A stretch of 64,000 nt of DNA from the NCBI RefSeq assembly GCF_028858725.1, contig NC_084762.1, forward strand, positions 5,961,374 through 6,025,373, written 5' to 3'. This stretch comes from Colius striatus. Its lineage: Eukaryota > Chordata > Aves > Coliiformes > Coliidae. This document shows positions 61,154-64,000 of the stretch, one piece after another (position 1 is the stretch's first letter; each line of letters starts with the position of its first letter). The translations under genes and the position numbers were made by a program. Below the pieces are notes generated by a model. That model was not told the origin of the DNA. It did no database searches and was given only the letters and a program-made list of their open reading frames with translations.

Positions 61154-61523
61154 TCTACTATGCTTAAATGACTGATGTGGAAAAAATAGAAGCTTATATT
61201 GTCTGCAGCTCTAACTTAAATTCATCCTTTAATTACTGAAGTCCAGGCTGAAGGTGGGATTCTCTCACAATTATGATTATTCTTTTAATCTTTCCCATTA
61301 GATATTTTGGGTGTTATTTTCACCAGTGAAATAAAACTGAGTTTCTTGTTACTCTTTAACCATGACAAGTCATTTGTTACATAATTGCCTTTTGTGTCCC
61401 TACCCTTAATTTTGATATTTGTTATCAGGAAACTTTTCAAAACGCCAGCTTTTTAAGTGAAAGAAATTGTTGTGACTATCCCAGTTTGTAGCATCACTGC
61501 ACACCCTCCTCAAAGTGAAGAGG

Positions 61524-61635
61524 CGACGCGTGGCAGCGTTTCCAATTCCGAGCAACGCCTTGCAGGTTTTGAAACGCGAGTGCGCCGTTGTGTAACTGCA
61601 GCGTCACCACAACCAAAGATTCTCAGTCATAGGCC
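61524..61635. promoter_or_regulatory. Isolated intronic CpG cluster
   Basis: Eleven CpG dinucleotides lie between 61524 and 61603, with one more at 61634, inside an AT-rich intron otherwise almost free of CpG. The sequence is not a CR1 or LTR that I recognise. Retained CpGs suggest a region unmethylated in the germ line, such as a small alternative promoter or another bound regulatory element. Role inferred. Confidence 0.4.
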
Positions 61636-61740
61636 GGGTCTGTAATATTTATCTTTTTTTTTTTAACTGCATTGCCATATTTTAAATTTTTGATGAAAAT
61701 GTAGTCTGGATATGTCATACAAAAACTTCCCTTTTCACAG

Positions 61741-61794
61741 GAGAAGTCTGCTCCTAATTTGTTTAAGAATCGCATTCAAGATTTGATGCGTGAA
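61741..61794 (+). other. Exon-like segment A in intron 7
   Basis: 54 nt between a good acceptor (tcccttttcacag, ending at 61740) and a consensus-like donor (gtaaga at 61795). It is open in the phase-0 frame (18 codons), but after exon 7 (phase 1) it would be read in another frame and hit a stop after a few codons. It could therefore be a poison or terminal exon, an exon of a separate transcript, or chance. Confidence 0.2.
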
Positions 61795-62347
61795 GTAAGA
61801 ATAGTATGTAATCTGGTTTGTGGGGTATCTGAGCTAAACCATGTGAACGAAAAAGACTTTGAGGGGAGAGCCTTATGAGTGGTGCATCATGAAAAATAGG
61901 ATTTGGAACCTTTCCCTACTATTTTTCCTTGCTTCTAAATCATATTCAAACGCTTCCAGCTCTCTGCCAAATAAACACACGCTGCAACTGCATGTTACCG
62001 TCTGATAAGCAGCCGGGAAGGTTTCTCTCTTTCTGGCACCCCTTTATTGAACAGCATGTGGTACCTTCCCAAATACATGCGTGCATTTCTGGCATAGCCC
62101 AGCTGCTGGCAGCTTGTGTTCAGGTTCAGGAAAGGCTGCTGAGTTGAAGTATCCATGTGTATGCATCTGTGTGCGAGTGACCCATTGAAAACTGGCAGTT
62201 GCGGTATTACTGCTTTGAAAAAGCAGCCTTCTAGCATCGGTCTTTGTTCTACATCAATGAAGATGCACATCAGTGGAGCCGCTTGGTAACTGGAGATTTC
62301 ACTTGACCAGTACTGTCTGTCTTTTTACTTGCTTATTTCTTACTGCC

Positions 62348-62387
62348 ATGTCATCTCCGGGAGCCACTGAGGATACTCAGAATTCAC
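62348..62387 (+). other. Exon-like segment B: possible alternative first coding exon of DTNBP1
   Basis: An ATG with G at -3 opens 13 codons (MSSPGATEDTQNS) plus one base and ends at a gtaggt donor. The carried base gives phase 1, exactly the phase needed to join the exon that normally follows exon 7. It lies 750 bp downstream of the isolated CpG cluster. I do not recognise the peptide; short frames with a donor also arise by chance. Confidence 0.22.
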
Positions 62388-64000
62388 GTAGGTGGAACTT
62401 TATTATCATCTTTATGATTTGGCAGCTCCGTTTGCCAAGCTAATGTAAAATGCAAAATGAAATTGAAGTTAGCTTAATGAATTTCCTCAGTTACCACCAT
62501 TGCTTGATTTGTAAAGGGTGTTGCTATAAATGAGAGGTTAATTATCCACTAGATTTCGCAAATTTGAAAGAAATAATGACTTAACGTCTGTCTTGTCAGG
62601 GCTTTTGTTTATTGCTTTGCTTTTGTCTGTCGCTTTGCATTATTGTCAAGGTAATATTAATCAGAAATAGTAAAAGAATACAGATACCCAGATACCTTGT
62701 GAGCTAAAATTGAAGCAGAGTTTTCTAAGGGTGAGGTGATACTGGAGGATGAGGGGAGACAGAGAATTATTATCTGAAGATAAAGTAGGATATAGAAAAT
62801 TAGAGCAATGAATTCATTAGTATAGGTGCAGTCACACTAATGCTTCATTTTCTCCAGGTAAAGAAAATAATGGATTGCAGAAATGTATATTTTTAAATGA
62901 GGCAATTTTTCATTTTCATCAGCATGAGCACTCTGTATCCTACAAACAATGTTCTTACTAATGCAATTAGTAACATTTTTATGCTAATGATGTGCATTAA
63001 TTGAAATAGAAATAAGGTGTGGATTTCTACTCTGATTCTTTTTATGTTCTTTTATATAACCCCTGGAAGAGATGTCTTTTTGTTACCATTCCTGTGGACG
63101 TTTTTCAGTTGGTATCCAGGACCAAAAGATAATTGAACTGTTATGCTAATAACCTGTTGGAGCATACCTTTATCAAGGCTCTACCTACAAGTTGCAATTC
63201 TGACCACTAAATTTGATATTCATGTTAAATAACAAGATGAAGTTGAATATTTTAACGGTTCACCTGATATGGGAAAACTCTTTACACTTACATTGATTAG
63301 AAATACTTCATTTATCAAAAATAATTGTTTTCCAGAAACCTAGACAGAGCAGTTGACCACCTACTTAAAGGTGGCAAAACTTGCCCACTGTTCTGCTCAA
63401 TGTGATGTCTCCACTTTGCACTCAAAATTGTCAGTTTTGCAAGCAATATACATACTCCTGGTGTAATCTATTTTCTATCCTTAACTACTTTGTGCATATT
63501 GACAGAACTTTTCTTTTTTTTTCTTCTTGTTTCCTGAAGCATGGAAATGAAACATGGTGACTTGAGGGTGCAGCTGTGAATCTTTTTTTTGTCCTTATTT
63601 GCAATCATACCCTGGACAGTAGAATAGCTATTTTGTGGCAGAGGGAAGGGGCAAACCTTGACATTCTAGTTCTATAAGGATTAAAGTATGCAGTTGGAGA
63701 ATATTTCTGAAAAGGGAGTCGGAGCAGTCCTCCAACTACTGCTGGGAACAGGAAGCAGTAAGTAGGAGCTTTGGTACCAACAGTAACATTGGAAAGGTTA
63801 GCACCTCTGTGGCTACCAGGATTATTCTAATGGGTTTTTTCAAATCACATTTTCTTCTATAGCTTAGGAGGAGAAAGTAATGCTAAACTAAAATGGCTTG
63901 TTATATCTTCTGGCAAACTATTTGCTCACCATCTATGTAGGCTGAGTTAATGAGAAACTAAGAAATACTCATCTGCGTGCTTTTAAATAGATTGCTTCTC

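Larger units (their letters stand above)
52778..64000 (+). other. DTNBP1: DTNBP1 intron 7, open at the window end
   Basis: At least 11,223 bp, phase 1. I searched for the next expected exon (a phase-1 start encoding an ELDAEHAQK-like sequence) and did not find it. The intron holds CR1 copies at 55.94 and 60.39 kb, a short tandem repeat at 55.10 kb, an isolated CpG cluster at 61.52 kb and two exon-like segments at 61.74 and 62.35 kb. Confidence 0.8.

Noticed and set aside
61521..61537. CTCF-like site in the CpG cluster (gacgcgtggcag)
   Set aside because: It matches only part of the consensus and lacks a key G in the core, so I do not call it.
52778..64000. Search for DTNBP1 exon 8
   Set aside because: No phase-1 exon encoding the expected continuation of the coiled coil was found; the large intron 7 of this gene in other vertebrates makes its absence here expected.
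1..64000. tRNA, rRNA, microRNA hairpins, CRISPR arrays or bacterial operons
   Set aside because: No cloverleaf boxes, long conserved hairpins or spaced direct repeats were recognised by eye; a covariance-model search would be needed to exclude small RNA genes fully.

Overview
The window reads as nuclear DNA of a bird. It is AT-rich and intron-containing, and it carries many 5'-truncated CR1 retroposons with the usual avian 3' end (repeats of a gattctatga/gattctgtga type). It also holds LTRs of endogenous retrovirus families that I know from neoavian genomes. I see no bacterial, plasmid or CRISPR features, and the species cannot be fixed from this sequence.

The one protein-coding gene I can support is DTNBP1 (dysbindin, BLOC-1 subunit 8) on the + strand. 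Its CpG-island promoter lies at about 28,480-29,280 and the start codon is at 28,959. Seven coding exons follow: 28959-29014, 32423-32473, 32602-32652, 33002-33062, 34186-34318, 41889-42021 and 52755-52777. All have GT/AG borders and the reading frame continues across every junction. They encode residues 1-169, about half of a protein usually near 350 residues. The rest, including the dysbindin-family C-terminal domain, must lie beyond base 64,000, because intron 7 is still open at the window end.

Bases 1-28,480 are intergenic. In other vertebrates the 5' side of DTNBP1 faces MYLIP, so this is probably the DTNBP1-MYLIP spacer. I found no convincing gene there. It holds CR1 copies, two LTRs (about 16.35-17.15 kb and 18.8-19.37 kb), small tandem duplications and a few AT-rich, homeobox/E-box-rich stretches that could be enhancers.

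The promoter is unusual. A 4-copy 30-32-bp GC minisatellite is followed directly by nine perfect-length 11-bp units, each with a GC-box core, ending 47 bases before the ATG. The introns hold at least nine more CR1 fragments, an antisense LTR in intron 4, an inverted CR1 pair in intron 5, a 57-bp x3 tandem repeat in intron 6, and in intron 7 an isolated CpG cluster followed by two exon-like segments. One of these starts with ATG and ends in the phase needed to splice to the expected next exon, so a cryptic internal promoter for a short dysbindin isoform is the most interesting speculative reading of the window.
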